Source: Clostridiaceae bacterium
GTDB lineage: Bacteria > Bacillota > Clostridia > Saccharofermentanales > Saccharofermentanaceae
Direction: 5' to 3'
NCBI GenBank assembly: GCA_012523365.1
Contig: JAAYIQ010000046.1
Span: 1 to 52,040 of the forward strand
Length of the DNA: 52,040 nucleotides
Made by a program: the position numbers and the translations under genes. Each line of letters starts with the position of its first letter. The first letter of the stretch is position 1. The notes beneath the pieces are model-generated. The model saw nothing but the letters and a program-made list of their open reading frames with translations. It did no database searches and was not told where the DNA came from. Shown in pieces: positions 1 to 8,428 of the stretch.

Positions 1-100
1 CGGATCAGTCGGATCCGTCGGTACTGTTGTCGGAGGCGGCTCGGTCGGATCGGTCGGCCCGGTCGGATCCGTCGGTCCGGGCGGCGTCGGTGTCGGTGTC
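1..100 (-). repeat. Short tandem repeats coding a Pro/Thr/Asp-rich tail
   Basis: Imperfect direct repeats of GTCGGATC-like units encode PTDPTGP-like residues of the VanW protein. This is low-complexity linker sequence typical of wall-spanning tails; it continues beyond the window. Confidence 0.75.
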
Positions 101-1638
101 ATGACCACGGCACCGGTCAGGGGATCGATGGTATAAATCGTCCCGTTCTCTCCTTTGACCCCGACACGAATCAGAGCATTAATCATTCGATAATTGCTCG
201 AAGAAGCCTTGACCCTCTTCACTTCTTCTCCGTCCCGGTAGAAAACCTGATAAGCAGACGCGCTGATTGCGTTGTGCGGGTCTCTCTCGGTCTCTGTTTT
301 GCCCACGTCCAACAGGGGGTCGGCGACATATTCAACCTTCGTCGGCGCTCTGCTCGAATGAACCACTCCGACAAATTCGATTGTCATTCCGTCCGGTATC
401 GGACGTCCGTAAATCTCAATCGTACACCAACCACCGTTACCGTTATCCTTGTCGCGATATTCGGCAATCATCGCGATCGGGTAATCCGTGTTATTCGTAA
501 ACTGGAAGTTCGCGCCTCCCCAGGTGACGGTCGCATCCGTCCCGGTTTGCACATAAGCACTCGGCCAGGAGTGAGGGTAGCGCAGATCGACCTGAAGATC
601 CGCTTTCATCACACTGTGATACATGGTGCCGGAAACCTGACAGATCCCGCCGCCGAGTTCATCTCTTAACTGTCCGTCATAAATACCGCCTGCTTCTTTA
701 TATCCCTTCGCGGCGGTTCGCTCGCCCACAAAACTATTGTAATTGAAAGACTCTCCCGGTTGGAGCACCAGCCCGTTGACGGTCTCGCATACCAGCCGGA
801 TATTCGTGTTCCGGTTCCTGTCATACGAGGTGCTGGTCTTCGTGGTTGAAACCAGTCCCAAGTGGCTCTCCAAGAATTCCTTCGTTACGGTCGGCGAAAC
901 TGTACTCGCACTAACGTAATACATCTCAGTATATACGCCGGCGTCCAGACCTTCCTTTATATCATCGATCACACGCTCGATGTCGATATGCATCTCGTAC
1001 TGAGAATCCTCGATCACGAATACTTTATTCACAACATCAAATCCGGTCACAACCGCTTCCTTCAATTCGGTGTTCAACGGATCAAGGACTTCATGAACCA
1101 ACTTACTGACCTTGTCTTTGCTGAGTGTGATCGCGGTCTGAAAATACTTAGGATCAGTCTTGAGCGCGATAACCTGCTCATATCTGAGGCCGAGCTTCTC
1201 TTCCTCCGTCGCTCCGGAGGCTTCCCTGCCGTACTGATAGGCTTCTTCGGCGATCTCGCGTATATTGGACTCCAACTTCAACCCGGCGGTATCGAGTGAA
1301 TACACCGTGCCGGTCACCGATAATGTAATGTTGATCGGTTGATTATTCATACCCGGATCATCGTCAAACATCGCGACCACTTCGTCGACCGTTTTGCCGG
1401 ACACATCTTGGCCGTTAATAAAAATCCCGTTGTAAATCGTTCCGATATCCAGCACCGCCCTCATCTCTTCCATAGATACCTTGGTCTCGTATCGGCTCGG
1501 ATTTGTCGGTCCCGGATTCATTGCGCCTTTTCCGAAATAAACGACCGCCGCACCGATCGCAATTACTGCGGCGACAGCAATCCCGGCAATCAGAATCTTC
1601 CGGGTCGGCTTATGCTTATATTGAGCTTTCTTCTTCAT
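1..1638 (-). CDS. VanW family cell-surface protein, 3' end cut by window
   Basis: At least 546 residues, running off the window at base 1, so the C-terminus is missing. The start at 1638 follows AGGTGA at a good distance; an in-frame ATG at 1668 has no such site. A lysine-rich N-terminus is followed by one hydrophobic segment (about residues 14-32), so the protein is probably membrane anchored with an outside domain. The VanW domain lies at about residues 280-400 and shows GGGICQVSG, HSWP and a WGGANFQFTNNTDYPI-like stretch, all typical of the family. A region with alternating short strands follows, then a Pro/Thr/Asp-rich repeat (PTDPTGPTDPT type) that continues past the edge. The family is widespread in Clostridia; its biochemical role is not established, although a link to the cell wall is usual. 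It is preceded by its own promoter and is divergent from the next gene. Confidence 0.9.
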   Translation of the reverse strand, partial: MKKKAQYKHKPTRKILIAGIAVAAVIAIGAAVVYFGKGAMNPGPTNPSRYETKVSMEEMRAVLDIGTIYNGIFINGQDVSGKTVDEVVAMFDDDPGMNNQPINITLSVTGTVYSLDTAGLKLESNIREIAEEAYQYGREASGATEEEKLGLRYEQVIALKTDPKYFQTAITLSKDKVSKLVHEVLDPLNTELKEAVVTGFDVVNKVFVIEDSQYEMHIDIERVIDDIKEGLDAGVYTEMYYVSASTVSPTVTKEFLESHLGLVSTTKTSTSYDRNRNTNIRLVCETVNGLVLQPGESFNYNSFVGERTAAKGYKEAGGIYDGQLRDELGGGICQVSGTMYHSVMKADLQVDLRYPHSWPSAYVQTGTDATVTWGGANFQFTNNTDYPIAMIAEYRDKDNGNGGWCTIEIYGRPIPDGMTIEFVGVVHSSRAPTKVEYVADPLLDVGKTETERDPHNAISASAYQVFYRDGEEVKRVKASSSNYRMINALIRVGVKGENGTIYTIDPLTGAVVMTPTPTPPGPTDPTGPTDPTEPPPTTVPTDPTDP

Positions 1639-1763
1639 TGGGATGTCACCTGTCTTCTTCGTCGTCATTAATTGGTTGAAACACAACAGATCGTAGTAAT
1701 AATATGAGCCATCACAATAGAAATTACTATAGTCGGACTCATCTTTCAAGTGTCTGCAGAACA

Positions 1764-1793
1764 ATTATACATGAATAACGTCACCCGGAACAA
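1764..1793 (-). promoter_or_regulatory. Predicted promoter of the VanW gene
   Basis: On the minus strand TTGTTC (1793-1788) and a perfect TATAAT (1769-1764) are separated by 18 bases. The start of transcription would be near 1757, leaving an untranslated leader of about 120 bases. The prediction rests on consensus match only. Confidence 0.6.
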
Positions 1794-1834
1794 ATTCGCC
1801 GGAAAATTTTAGCGTTTTCACCACCATATTTATA

Positions 1835-1862
1835 TATACAATCTGCGTTTGAGGAGTATAAT
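1835..1862 (+). promoter_or_regulatory. Predicted promoter of the phospholipase C-like gene
   Basis: A perfect TATAAT lies at 1857-1862, with a poor -35 match (TATACA, 1835-1840) 16 bases upstream. Transcription starting near 1869 would leave almost no leader for an ATG at 1880, which favours the ATG at 1919. Confidence 0.45.
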
Positions 1863-1918
1863 AGGGCTGGGTCGACTGCATGGAACGGACAAACATCCAT
1901 ACGAAAGAAGAGGAATCC

Positions 1919-2569
1919 ATGGTAACAAAACTTCACCGCCACATGGGCGCGTTGATTCGACAGAATGTTCTCTCTTCCTTGACAAACAAGAAGGCAATTC
2001 GAATCTCCCCTTTCTGGTACAGTATCGGAAATATGCTTCCCGACATCAGTTGGCTTCCTTTAACGCACCCTCATTTTGCCTTGCGCTCTCAGCCGTTTAT
2101 GAGCGGAATGCTGGAAACCACCGTTCGCAAGCATTCCCGTCAAAGTCCCGATTCACTTTTCGTTTCGCCCGTTTTTTCTCTGCGTCTCGGGATCGTCTGT
2201 CACTACTTATGTGACTTCTTTTGCGTCGCGCACCAGGGTGAAGGCATCAACGGCGCAAAGCATCACTTGAATTACGAACACGAGATGCGTGATTTTTTCT
2301 ACGAAAATCGTACTGAAATCGAAGCCCTTTGCCGCTATGTTCCTGATCACGTAACTCTGTTGTCCGTTCCCGCGAACACAGACGGCCTGTTGGAAGAGTT
2401 CTCCCGTTGGCATGACTCCTATTCCCGGAAGCAATATCATCATATCAGTGATTTCCTGTACTCGAAGAAAAGTTGCGACGACCCGATGGAAGCCTTTCTG
2501 ACCGACATTCGGACCGCGGTGGCTTGTTGCACGAGTCTGATATACGCTTTGGCAATCCGCAACGCCTGA
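1919..2569 (+). CDS. Zinc-dependent phospholipase C / S1-P1 nuclease-like protein
   Basis: A 216-residue protein. The start at 1919 (MVTKLHRHMG) is chosen because AGAGGA lies just upstream; the in-frame ATG at 1880 has no ribosome site. The pattern resembles the zinc-dependent phospholipase C family: an early His (HRHMGAL), GNMLPDISW, then LGIVCHYLCDFFCVAHQ and a downstream HHLNYEHEM. In that family such His and Asp residues bind three zinc ions. No signal peptide is visible, so a secreted lecithinase is unlikely; cytoplasmic members of this family are common in Clostridia and have no settled substrate. The gene stands alone, with its own promoter and a terminator downstream. Confidence 0.75.
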   Translation: MVTKLHRHMGALIRQNVLSSLTNKKAIRISPFWYSIGNMLPDISWLPLTHPHFALRSQPFMSGMLETTVRKHSRQSPDSLFVSPVFSLRLGIVCHYLCDFFCVAHQGEGINGAKHHLNYEHEMRDFFYENRTEIEALCRYVPDHVTLLSVPANTDGLLEEFSRWHDSYSRKQYHHISDFLYSKKSCDDPMEAFLTDIRTAVACCTSLIYALAIRNA

Positions 2570-2602
2570 CCTCCGGCTTGTCCACATATACAGACTAAAA
2601 TG

Positions 2603-2626
2603 AAGGCAATGGATCATTGCCTTTTT
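2603..2626 (+). terminator. Intrinsic terminator after the phospholipase-like gene
   Basis: The 8-bp stem AAGGCAAT / ATTGCCTT encloses GGATC and is followed by a T run on the plus strand. On the minus strand the same stem is followed by CATTTT, so it may also stop the convergent phosphoglucomutase operon. Confidence 0.75.
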
Positions 2627-2656
2627 GCGTGTCCGTCACAATCGTAATTTTCTCGA

Positions 2657-4441
2657 TTACCGAATATTCAAACGTTCTGCGACCCGTCGAACGACGGATT
2701 GTTTAATGCCGTCGAGTGTTTCGGCTGCCTTTTCTCCGGACTCCGCATAAACACCGAAGTAAACCTTCAGTTTCGGTTCGGTGCCGGACGGACGAATACA
2801 CGCCCAATCCAGACCCTTCTCCCCACCGATCTCATACAGGATCACATCCGATTTCGGAAGATCAATGTCCGAGACAGCGACTCCGTTCCCCGAAAATGCG
2901 TACCGTTTTGACGACTGATAATCGCGGATCGCCGTCGTTCCGTATTTCCCGAAAAGTCCTTTGGCATTATTCCCGTCCATCTTGCAAGCTTCTTCCCTGA
3001 AAAAATCCATTGCGGACTTAATTCGTTCGGTGCCTTCCTTCCCCTCGAGCGTAAAGGAAACCGATTCCTCGGCACCATATCCGAACCTCCGGAAAAGATC
3101 CTCCAACCGATCGATCAGTGTTTGTCCGCGATCCATAGACTGGGCGGCCATCCCCGCGATCAACATCGCCGCTACGACCGCGTCCTTATCTCTGACATTG
3201 CGTCCGGACAAATATCCGTAACTCTCTTCAAACCCGAACTGGAAATGCTTGTCCCCCTCTTCATCGTCAATACGAATCCGCTCACCGATGAATTTGAAGC
3301 CGGTCAACGTCTCCTGCATTTCGACCCCGTAATGCGCGCAAATGACTCCCGCCAGACGGCTGGATACGATGGTGGTAACCGCAAAAGATTTTTCCGGAAG
3401 GATTCCGGTACTCTTCTTATAGCCGAGAATATAATCCAGAAGTAATAGGCCGATTTGATTCCCGCTCAAGCTTTTGTACATGCCCGTTTGGCGATCGATA
3501 ACGGATACGCCGACGCGGTCGCAATCGGGATCGGTTCCGATCACAAGTTCCGCTCCGACTCTGCCGGCCAGTTCGACCGCCATCTTCAATGCGTTCGGAT
3601 CTTCCGGATTGGGCCCGCTGACCGTCGGAAAATTTCCGTCCGGCATTTCCTGTTCGGGAACCACATGGACGTTCGAGAACCCGACACGCTTCAGGATCCT
3701 GCGAACCGGTCGATTTCCGGACCCGTGAATCGGTGTATAAACGATCGACATGTCGCTGTGCCGTTCGATCGCCGGCCGGTCGATCACCAGCTCGGTCAGC
3801 ATATCGGTATACGCCTCGTCGAGATCCTCTCCGAAATACCGGAGCATACCGGCCTCCCGAGCTTCATCGACAGCCATAACTCGGACATTGCGAATATCGG
3901 AAATCTGCTCTCTTCTGCTGAGGATCTCTTCCGCAGCTTCCGGTGTCATCTGTCCGCCGTCCTCTCCGTACACCTTGTAACCGTTGTATTTCGGCGGATT
4001 ATGGCTGGCGGTGATCATGATTCCGGTAAACGCACCGTAATAGCGGATTGCAAATGAAAGAAGCGGCACCGGCCGAAGCATATCCGAAAGCATTACGCTA
4101 ACGCCCTCCGCTGCGAGAGTGCCGGCCGCAACGGCGGCAAACTCCGGCGAAAAATTCCGGGAATCGTATGAGATCACGACTCCCCGCCGCGCCGCGTCCT
4201 CGCCCGCGCTCTTGATATAGCCGGCAAGAGCCGCGGTCGCCTTCGCGACCGTGTAACGGTTGATTCGATTGGTCCCCGCTCCGATGATTCCGCGCAGGCC
4301 TCCGGTTCCGAATTCCAACTCGCGATAGAAGCGCTCCTCGATCTCCTTCTCGTCATTTTCGACGGATAAGAGCTCTGAACGTGTCACTTCGTCAAAGTAT
4401 ACATCTTTCGACCATAAGTCATATTGATCTCTAAAATTCAT
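2657..4441 (-). CDS. pgcA: Phospho-sugar mutase (phosphoglucomutase/phosphomannomutase)
   Basis: 594 residues, the usual length for the long alpha-phosphoglucomutase class of Firmicutes. It interconverts glucose-1-phosphate and glucose-6-phosphate in the cytoplasm. All four family loops are visible: TASHNPPKYNGYKVY with the phospho-serine at about residue 146, the metal-binding loop GTDPDCDRVGV (Asp 304, 306, 308), the sugar-binding loop GFEESYGYL, and the phosphate-binding RPSGTEPKLKVYF near residue 553. A GGGGGAT ribosome site precedes the start. It is the last gene of a yfhO-like, birA, mutase run on the minus strand, 33 bases after birA. Glucose-1-phosphate from this enzyme feeds UDP-glucose for envelope glycosylation, which would fit the YfhO and glycosyltransferase neighbours. 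The symbol is by family resemblance; mannose substrates cannot be excluded. Confidence 0.92.
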   Translation of the reverse strand: MNFRDQYDLWSKDVYFDEVTRSELLSVENDEKEIEERFYRELEFGTGGLRGIIGAGTNRINRYTVAKATAALAGYIKSAGEDAARRGVVISYDSRNFSPEFAAVAAGTLAAEGVSVMLSDMLRPVPLLSFAIRYYGAFTGIMITASHNPPKYNGYKVYGEDGGQMTPEAAEEILSRREQISDIRNVRVMAVDEAREAGMLRYFGEDLDEAYTDMLTELVIDRPAIERHSDMSIVYTPIHGSGNRPVRRILKRVGFSNVHVVPEQEMPDGNFPTVSGPNPEDPNALKMAVELAGRVGAELVIGTDPDCDRVGVSVIDRQTGMYKSLSGNQIGLLLLDYILGYKKSTGILPEKSFAVTTIVSSRLAGVICAHYGVEMQETLTGFKFIGERIRIDDEEGDKHFQFGFEESYGYLSGRNVRDKDAVVAAMLIAGMAAQSMDRGQTLIDRLEDLFRRFGYGAEESVSFTLEGKEGTERIKSAMDFFREEACKMDGNNAKGLFGKYGTTAIRDYQSSKRYAFSGNGVAVSDIDLPKSDVILYEIGGEKGLDWACIRPSGTEPKLKVYFGVYAESGEKAAETLDGIKQSVVRRVAERLNIR

Positions 4442-4474
4442 ACGTTTATCCCCCGTTCCGGTAAATGGTCCGAA

Positions 4475-5464
4475 TTATATATAACCGTTAAGTCCGCGAA
4501 TACTGACTTCTCCTGCCGTCACATTCCGATCCGTTCCGTCTGCGAGCCGAACGATCAGTTCTCCCTTGTCATTGACACCCAACGCCGTGCCGATCCGTTC
4601 TTCCGAGCCGACAATGATGACCTCCCGACCCAGTGTCACACAATTATTGCGGTATTCATCAAGAAACTTCACGGCATTATCGAGAAATTCGGTATATATT
4701 CTCGAAAAGTGCCGGAGCACCGAAGCCAGAATCAGCGGAGCGCTCGGTTCCGCCACGCCCTCCATCCGGAGTGATGTCGCCGTTTCACGAAGCTCGGCGG
4801 GGAAAGACTCCCCCGTTACATTCATTCCGCAACCGATGATCGCGTATGAGAGTCGATTGTCCTCAAAGCTCGTCTCTGATAATATACCACAGAGTTTCCT
4901 GCCGTTCACCAGCGAAACAATATCGTTCGGCCACTTGATGCCGACCGGTACGGCATAGAGCTCGTCGATCGCCCGGGAAACGCCGAGTCCGAACAACAGT
5001 GACAGCATGCCGGTTGCTTCGGCAACGACGGACTGGCGCAGAAGCACGGAAAAGCAGAGGCCTTCACCCGGCTCGGATATCCACGTTCTACCCCGTCTGC
5101 CTCTGCCCTCACGCTGATACAGAGCAACAAAAACACTGCGATCCGGAGCTCCTGCTTCCGCCGCCTCCTTCGCACTTTTATTGGTCGAGTCGGCAACGTC
5201 GGCGACATGGATCTCAAATGAATTCTCCGATCGTTCGAGCAAAGCCGCCTCGGCCTTAATCCGAAAAAACTCCGCACCCGAATTCAATCGATAGCCCAGA
5301 TTTGGGTGCGCCGCGATCGGGTAACCCTCCGCACGCAGAACGCCCATTCGTTTCCATATTGCAGAACGCGTGCAACCGAGTCGCCGGGCCAATCGCGCAC
5401 CGTTCAAATAGCCTTCACCGGCCTCGGCAAGAGCCTCGAGCATCTCTGTTTTCCAGTCCGTCAT
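4475..5464 (-). CDS. birA: Biotin-protein ligase / biotin operon repressor
   Basis: 329 residues in the two-function form. Residues 1-62 are a winged helix-turn-helix (ARRLGCTRSAIWKRM) that in relatives binds biotin operators. The catalytic domain follows with the biotinyl-AMP loop GRGRRGRTW (about 120-128), KWPNDI (177-182) and GRKLCGIL (188-195). The last 50 or so residues match the SH3-like C-terminal domain. The enzyme activates biotin with ATP and attaches it to a lysine of carboxylases or decarboxylases. Its start overlaps the stop of the yfhO-like gene by four bases (ATGA), so the two are translationally coupled. No biotin synthesis or carboxylase genes are in the window, so any regulated target lies elsewhere. 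Confidence 0.95.
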   Translation of the reverse strand: MTDWKTEMLEALAEAGEGYLNGARLARRLGCTRSAIWKRMGVLRAEGYPIAAHPNLGYRLNSGAEFFRIKAEAALLERSENSFEIHVADVADSTNKSAKEAAEAGAPDRSVFVALYQREGRGRRGRTWISEPGEGLCFSVLLRQSVVAEATGMLSLLFGLGVSRAIDELYAVPVGIKWPNDIVSLVNGRKLCGILSETSFEDNRLSYAIIGCGMNVTGESFPAELRETATSLRMEGVAEPSAPLILASVLRHFSRIYTEFLDNAVKFLDEYRNNCVTLGREVIIVGSEERIGTALGVNDKGELIVRLADGTDRNVTAGEVSIRGLNGYI

Positions 5465-8298
5465 TTTTGTTTCCTTCTCGAAAACCGGTCGACCACAATC
5501 AGCGCGAAAAAAGCAACCGCCGAAAGAATGGACACGATCTCTCCCGTCATTACGCCGGGCGCCCGGAATTCAAGCCGGACAGAATGCTGTCCCGCGGTGA
5601 GCGGGACCGCAATCAGCGCTCCTTGGTATGAAACGATCGGCGTTTTCTCTCCGTCCACCCAGAGCGTCCAACCCTTTTCGAACGGGACCGTTGTCATCAG
5701 CAAGCGATCATCGGACAGGGATACCTCCGCGAAAACCGACCCGTCGCCGACCTTCAATCCGGAAATACCCGCCGATGCATCCTGCTCGGCCATTCGTCCG
5801 AAGAATTTCTCCGTATCGCAATGATAAAAGAAAGCATCCATCAGCGATACCACGCTATGTTCTTTCTCAAAAAGGACTTCGACCTCAATCACTTCGCCCG
5901 GAGCGAAGCGACCGAGAAGGATAATTTTGGAGTATTCGGATCGAGTGACATCGCCGATTTGTCTGCCGTTCAATCGAACATCCCCCTCGAAGCCCTGAGC
6001 GATATAAGGAAGCGAAAAATATAAGGGATCCTCCGACCCGGCCACGACACGATAAAGGATCGAAATTCCTGCCTTGGGAGTGATTTGGAAATAGTGAGTT
6101 ACACCCTCTCCGCCGATATCGATCGGCTCGTTCCCCAAAGGATCCCAATCCTTCAGGTCCTCATCCTTCAGCTCGGCCTCCCAAACATCCGACATGATCG
6201 CATTGAACACCTCGACTTCCCTTACCCCGGCGGGATAATAAATCACGTCGTTTTCCGGGAAGCTCTCAAACATCGAAGTCAGCCATCGGTTCTGGAACTC
6301 GAAAAGATTTTTTGCGACCGTATCCTTCTCCGGTGAATAGTAATCGAAAGCGGCGGCATCCGGCCGGACCGTAAACAGGACGGGAAGCGCCGCATCGTTC
6401 TGAAACAGATGGATCTCTACGCTCGTGTGCCGGCGTTTGACCAGCGGGCTGACGTTACCGGTGACCGAAAGTTCATACACGTTCGTTTCTCCGACCGACA
6501 TCACATGCCGCATTCCCGCGCAATCCGGCCGTTCGGAGAGAATGTGAGAAATGCCGAGAAACGAATCGGGCACGACGGACGTATAACTGTGCGTGGTTGA
6601 GAAATAATTATAATTCGTCGAAAAGCCAAGCTGCTTCAGGAAACGGTGGAGATGTTTATTCGCACCGGACTGAAAATCGGATATCATCGGATGTCCCAAT
6701 GTCGAACCGGCATTATAGGCCTCGACACTGTTTACTTTACCGTCGATCTCAATCCTTTGAAAAGCCTTCCCCTCGGCTTCCTGTATTCGCCCGGCTTCAT
6801 TCGCGAGTTGATCGGCCCACTTGATGTCCGAACCGATTTGTACCGCCTGACGAGTTTGCATTCCGAAGGAGCGCAAGCGAAGAACCATCGGGTTCGCGAT
6901 TCCGACATCCACCAGAATCAAAACGATCATCGCCGGAAGGGCCAGACCTTTCAGCCCCGCAATGACCTCCGGCCATTTGGGAGAAACCAACCCGATGATC
7001 AACGCAAAATAAAGCCCTCCGATCACCAGATTCGTATAAAACCGCAAACTTTCCGTTTTCATATCTCCGAATGAATACACGAAAATCAAAACGCCCAGCA
7101 CAATAAGACCGGCGGTGACGCACTGTTTGACATTGAGCGCGTCCCGGCGCGCGAAGGACAGGTATGCATAAAGGATCAGGATACATACAAATAGAAAAGC
7201 GTTGCGATACTGAAACCAGTTGGGCAGATCAAAAAGATGCCATACATAATCCAGAAGATTCAGGTGAAAATTCAAAACCATCAGTGACAAAACGCTCGCG
7301 AAAACAATCTTCGATCTTTTCGCGATCCCCGGATTCAGGAAATACAGGATACAGAAAAATGTTGTGATCAGCCCGGAATAAATAAACGGCTTATTGGAAT
7401 GGAGCGAGTCAAAGGTCCCGCAGAATAATTGATCCAGTATTCCCGTTATCACGAAACGACCGGACAAGACCAGATCCGTTCTTCGATAATCCGGGTTTCC
7501 CAGGGTGTCCAGACCCGCGGGAATCAAAATGACCGCAGACAGGCCTGCGGCGATGACGGCGCAACCGATGAATCGAAATACAATACGGGCGGTTTCTTTG
7601 CCGTCGCGACCCGGTCGCCGTTCCTCGATCAAACGAATCAATAGATATACAAACGAAAAGATGCCCACCATGTACGCAACATAATACCCGGATACAAACA
7701 ACAGGAACATAACCGGAACGAGCCGGACCCATTTACGATGATCCTCGATCAATTGCTCCGCGAAAAAAAGCAGAAGCGGCAGAAGCATGAACCCCGGAAG
7801 CCACATGATGTTCATCATGTACAGCATGGCATAGGAGGACATCGCGTACATGACTCCGAAAATCGCGGCGGCTTTATCATCTCGACCGGATCTCTTACGG
7901 AGAAAAACCGTCATGAACGAGGCGGCTGTCGAAAGATAGAGTATCTGAATTATCACAACGGCCTGGCCGATCATCTCCTTGGGAAAAAGGAACGATATAA
8001 GACTGAACGGGCTGGCAAGATAATACGCGAACATACCGAGTGTGTTTTTACCCATTCCGAGTAAAAAGGAATACGAAAGCATGTCCCCGGATGTCAGATG
8101 TTCCTTGTATCCGATCAAAAACGGAGCGTACTGAACTTCCATATCGGAGACCAGCGCGCTGACCGAACCGAACGGCGCGATCCTTGATAGGATAAAATAC
8201 AGAACCAACATCAAAAAAGTGGTCAGAAAGGAAATGAAGGGAGTTCGAACCGCCCTGCCAAAACCGGCCTGTCGCTCCAAGGTTTTCTTCTCAATCAT
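5461..8298 (-). CDS. YfhO family polytopic membrane glycosyltransferase-like protein
   Basis: 945 residues. An N-terminal half with about a dozen hydrophobic segments begins near residue 18 and carries a loop with DMEVQYAPFLIGYKEHL, which in the YfhO family lies in the first outside loop. A large extracytoplasmic domain (about residues 480-915) follows, with a final membrane segment near 915-938 and a basic tail (SRRKQK). YfhO proteins are GT-C type enzymes that in Bacillus and Listeria are needed to add sugars from a lipid carrier to lipoteichoic acid. A CAGGAG site precedes the start. It heads the minus-strand operon with birA and the mutase, and is divergent from a CsbB-like glycosyltransferase, the known partner of YfhO in Bacillus. 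Which polymer is modified here cannot be read from the sequence. Confidence 0.88.
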   Translation of the reverse strand: MIEKKTLERQAGFGRAVRTPFISFLTTFLMLVLYFILSRIAPFGSVSALVSDMEVQYAPFLIGYKEHLTSGDMLSYSFLLGMGKNTLGMFAYYLASPFSLISFLFPKEMIGQAVVIIQILYLSTAASFMTVFLRKRSGRDDKAAAIFGVMYAMSSYAMLYMMNIMWLPGFMLLPLLLFFAEQLIEDHRKWVRLVPVMFLLFVSGYYVAYMVGIFSFVYLLIRLIEERRPGRDGKETARIVFRFIGCAVIAAGLSAVILIPAGLDTLGNPDYRRTDLVLSGRFVITGILDQLFCGTFDSLHSNKPFIYSGLITTFFCILYFLNPGIAKRSKIVFASVLSLMVLNFHLNLLDYVWHLFDLPNWFQYRNAFLFVCILILYAYLSFARRDALNVKQCVTAGLIVLGVLIFVYSFGDMKTESLRFYTNLVIGGLYFALIIGLVSPKWPEVIAGLKGLALPAMIVLILVDVGIANPMVLRLRSFGMQTRQAVQIGSDIKWADQLANEAGRIQEAEGKAFQRIEIDGKVNSVEAYNAGSTLGHPMISDFQSGANKHLHRFLKQLGFSTNYNYFSTTHSYTSVVPDSFLGISHILSERPDCAGMRHVMSVGETNVYELSVTGNVSPLVKRRHTSVEIHLFQNDAALPVLFTVRPDAAAFDYYSPEKDTVAKNLFEFQNRWLTSMFESFPENDVIYYPAGVREVEVFNAIMSDVWEAELKDEDLKDWDPLGNEPIDIGGEGVTHYFQITPKAGISILYRVVAGSEDPLYFSLPYIAQGFEGDVRLNGRQIGDVTRSEYSKIILLGRFAPGEVIEVEVLFEKEHSVVSLMDAFFYHCDTEKFFGRMAEQDASAGISGLKVGDGSVFAEVSLSDDRLLMTTVPFEKGWTLWVDGEKTPIVSYQGALIAVPLTAGQHSVRLEFRAPGVMTGEIVSILSAVAFFALIVVDRFSRRKQK

Positions 8299-8348
8299 AA
8301 AAACTCCTGTATCACCTTACCGCAAAGGGCTTTGGGGTGCTCAAGTGA

Positions 8349-8382
8349 ATGATACCACAAAACCAATCGGCTGTAGTATACT
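8349..8382. promoter_or_regulatory. Divergent promoter region between yfhO-like and glycosyltransferase genes
   Basis: On the minus strand an extended -10, TGGTATCAT (8357-8349), faces the yfhO-like gene. On the plus strand TATACT (8377-8382) faces the glycosyltransferase. Neither has a convincing -35 box. The two -10 elements are only about 25 bases apart, so the divergent genes could be co-regulated. Confidence 0.4.
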
Positions 8383-8428
8383 GACACTGAAAGAAACGAT
8401 AGACGATGTGTAACGGAGGTCACCACCC

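Noticed and set aside
1-100. The repeat at the window start as a CRISPR array
   Set aside because: The units are short, without unique spacers, and encode a Pro/Thr/Asp tail in frame with the VanW protein.
3455-4057. 200-codon plus-strand open frame inside the phosphoglucomutase gene
   Set aside because: It is antisense to a clearly conserved gene and reflects codon bias of that gene.
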